Positions 63,067 through 64,000 of a stretch of 64,000 bases of DNA are shown piece after piece; the first letter of the stretch is position 1; each line of letters begins with the position of its first letter. Position numbers and translations under genes: made by a program. The notes under the pieces are model-generated. The model worked only from the letters and a program-made list of their open reading frames with translations. It made no database searches and was not told where the DNA came from. Source of the stretch: Paucilactobacillus oligofermentans DSM 15707 = LMG 22743 (GTDB taxonomy: Bacteria; Bacillota; Bacilli; Lactobacillales; Lactobacillaceae); the NCBI RefSeq assembly GCF_001434315.1, contig NZ_AZFE01000032.1:310561-374560 (forward strand). The letters run 5' to 3'.

Positions 63067-63919
63067 TATTTATACTCCATTGAGCTAACTCTACAGTTTG
63101 TTGCATTAATGTGGCAATTGTCATCGGACCAACTCCGCCGGGAACTGGAGTAATTGCACTGGCAACTTTACTGGCAGATTCAAAATCAACATCCCCTGTC
63201 AATTTACCATCTTCACCGCGATTAATTCCAACATCAATTACAACTGCACCCTCTTTAAGATCATTACCTGAAATTAAGTTAGCTACGCCAGTTGCAACAA
63301 CAATAATATCTGCTGTTTTGGTTAGTGCTTTTAGATTATTTGTTTTAATTCCTGCCAAGGTAACCGTTGCATCTTGGTTAATCATTAAGGCTGCAACAGG
63401 ACGGCCAACTAAGACACTTCTTCCGACAACTACAACATCTTTTCCAGATAAATCAATCTTGTATTCACGCAAAATTGTCATAATTCCTTTAGGTGTACAA
63501 GCAACTGGATAATTTCCAGCCTGATTACCAAATAACTTACCTAAGTTAACCGAACTAAAGCCATCAACATCTTTCTTAGGATCAATTGCGTTAGTTACTG
63601 TGGTTGCATCAATCTGTGCTGGCAATGGTAGCTGAATTAAAATAGCGTGAATACTATCGTCTTGATTTAATTTTTCGACTTCATTTAAGATTTCATCTTG
63701 ACTCACTGAAGAAGGGAATTTCTTTAAAATTGACTTCATTCCTAAGTTTACAGCTTTACGATGCTTATTCCGGGTATAAATTTGACTTGCTGGGTCATCA
63801 CCGACAAGAATCACGGCAATGCCTGGTTGAACCCCTTGTGCAGTTAATTCATTAGCTTTAAGCTTAGTAGCTTCATTTATTTTTGCTGCAGTTCCCTTAC
63901 CATCTAAAATAATTGCCAT
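63056..63919 (-). CDS. folD: Bifunctional methylene-THF dehydrogenase/methenyl-THF cyclohydrolase FolD
   Basis: FolD converts 5,10-methylene-THF to 10-formyl-THF via methenyl-THF, with NADP. The 287-residue protein has IYTRNKHRKAVNLGM near 48 (catalytic Tyr and Lys), ILIQLPLPAQI near 95 (Gln of the QLPLP motif), DPKKDVDGFSSVNLGKL near 117, the NADP region VVVVGRSVLVGRPVAALM near 161 and VDVGINR, and TPVPGGVGPMTIATLMQQT near the end. The segment after the Rossmann Gly motif reads TVTLAGIKTNNL, whereas many FolD proteins have a HSRT motif there. GGAGGG lies upstream of the ATG. It overlaps xseA by 11 bp. Confidence 0.95.
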   Translation of the reverse strand: MAIILDGKGTAAKINEATKLKANELTAQGVQPGIAVILVGDDPASQIYTRNKHRKAVNLGMKSILKKFPSSVSQDEILNEVEKLNQDDSIHAILIQLPLPAQIDATTVTNAIDPKKDVDGFSSVNLGKLFGNQAGNYPVACTPKGIMTILREYKIDLSGKDVVVVGRSVLVGRPVAALMINQDATVTLAGIKTNNLKALTKTADIIVVATGVANLISGNDLKEGAVVIDVGINRGEDGKLTGDVDFESASKVASAITPVPGGVGPMTIATLMQQTVELAQWSINNGK

Positions 63920-63956
63920 AAAGTTAATCCCTCCGATTAGTGAATGTATATATACA

Positions 63957-63965
63957 ATTTTATCA
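63957..63965 (-). promoter_or_regulatory. Weak candidate promoter upstream of folD
   Basis: On the minus strand a TGATAAAAT extended -10 lies about 38 bp before the folD start. The -35 region is poor (GGAAAA at 17 bp), and a nusB gene just off the window could carry the main promoter instead. Confidence 0.35.
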
Positions 63966-64000
63966 TATTTAATGAATAATTTTCCGAGATATTTAAAAAA

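Noticed and set aside
63111-63512. 133-codon plus-strand open frame antisense to folD
   Set aside because: FolD motifs on the other strand are clear; the antisense product looks like a shadow frame with no family features.

Overview
The window is chromosomal DNA from a low-GC Gram-positive bacterium, very probably a member of the Lactobacillaceae. The signs are a B-type RNase P RNA, GpsB, a PASTA kinase/phosphatase pair, the RecU-PBP1A pair, the mevalonate route to isopentenyl diphosphate (mvaK1-mvaD-mvaK2-fni), EbsA, and lactobacillus-like gene order throughout. The species cannot be named from the sequence alone. Genes are packed tightly, intergenic DNA is AT-rich, Shine-Dalgarno sites are strong, and several starts are TTG or GTG.

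Layout. 1-2.4 kb: the start of fhs, ebsA, a divergent RNase HI-like gene and an FAD oxidoreductase. 2.4-4.5 kb: a nitroreductase with an operator-like promoter and an orphan HsdR_N-type nuclease-fold protein, the most accessory-looking part. 4.5-14.3 kb: the conserved block rRNA methylase-rnpB-gpsB-ypsA, then recU-ponA facing dnaD-tseB-dinG. 14.4-18.5 kb: the mevalonate operon. 18.5-25.9 kb: single genes and short units (RsmF-like methylase, HAD phosphatase, glpK, lysA, a 4-OT tautomerase, a C69 dipeptidase, a zinc-ribbon protein). 25.9-41.3 kb: the large minus-strand block yloU-fakA-recG-plsX-acpP / rnc-smc-ftsY-ylxM-ffh / rpsP-rimM-trmD / rplS (phospholipid initiation, protein targeting, chromosome condensation, translation). 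rpmB reads the other way. 41.8-53.6 kb: gmk-rpoZ / coaBC-priA-fmt-rsmB-prpC-prkC-rsgA-rpe-thiN. 53.7-54.1 kb: a small YolD-like gene under two LexA-box-like sites. 54.2-57.6 kb: an OpuC-type osmoprotectant ABC transporter. 57.6-63.9 kb: recN-argR-tlyA-ispA-xseB-xseA-folD.

Functional links. GpsB, PBP1A, TseB and PrkC/PrpC belong to cell-wall growth control. The mevalonate operon makes IPP/DMAPP, which IspA extends. Fhs and FolD both supply 10-formyl-THF, which Fmt uses on initiator tRNA. Ffh, YlxM and FtsY form the SRP pathway. RecU, RecG, RecN, PriA, DinG, XseAB and DnaD form a replication and repair set. Convergent genes are commonly separated by one compact bidirectional terminator that touches or contains a stop codon.

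I found no prophage, insertion sequence, CRISPR array or tRNA, and no convincing wholly new system. The best leads are the LexA-box-controlled YolD-like gene, the DUF24/YodB-like operator on the nitroreductase promoter, the rpsP-rimM gap where khpA would be expected and which instead holds a possibly structured element, and the orphan HsdR_N gene.
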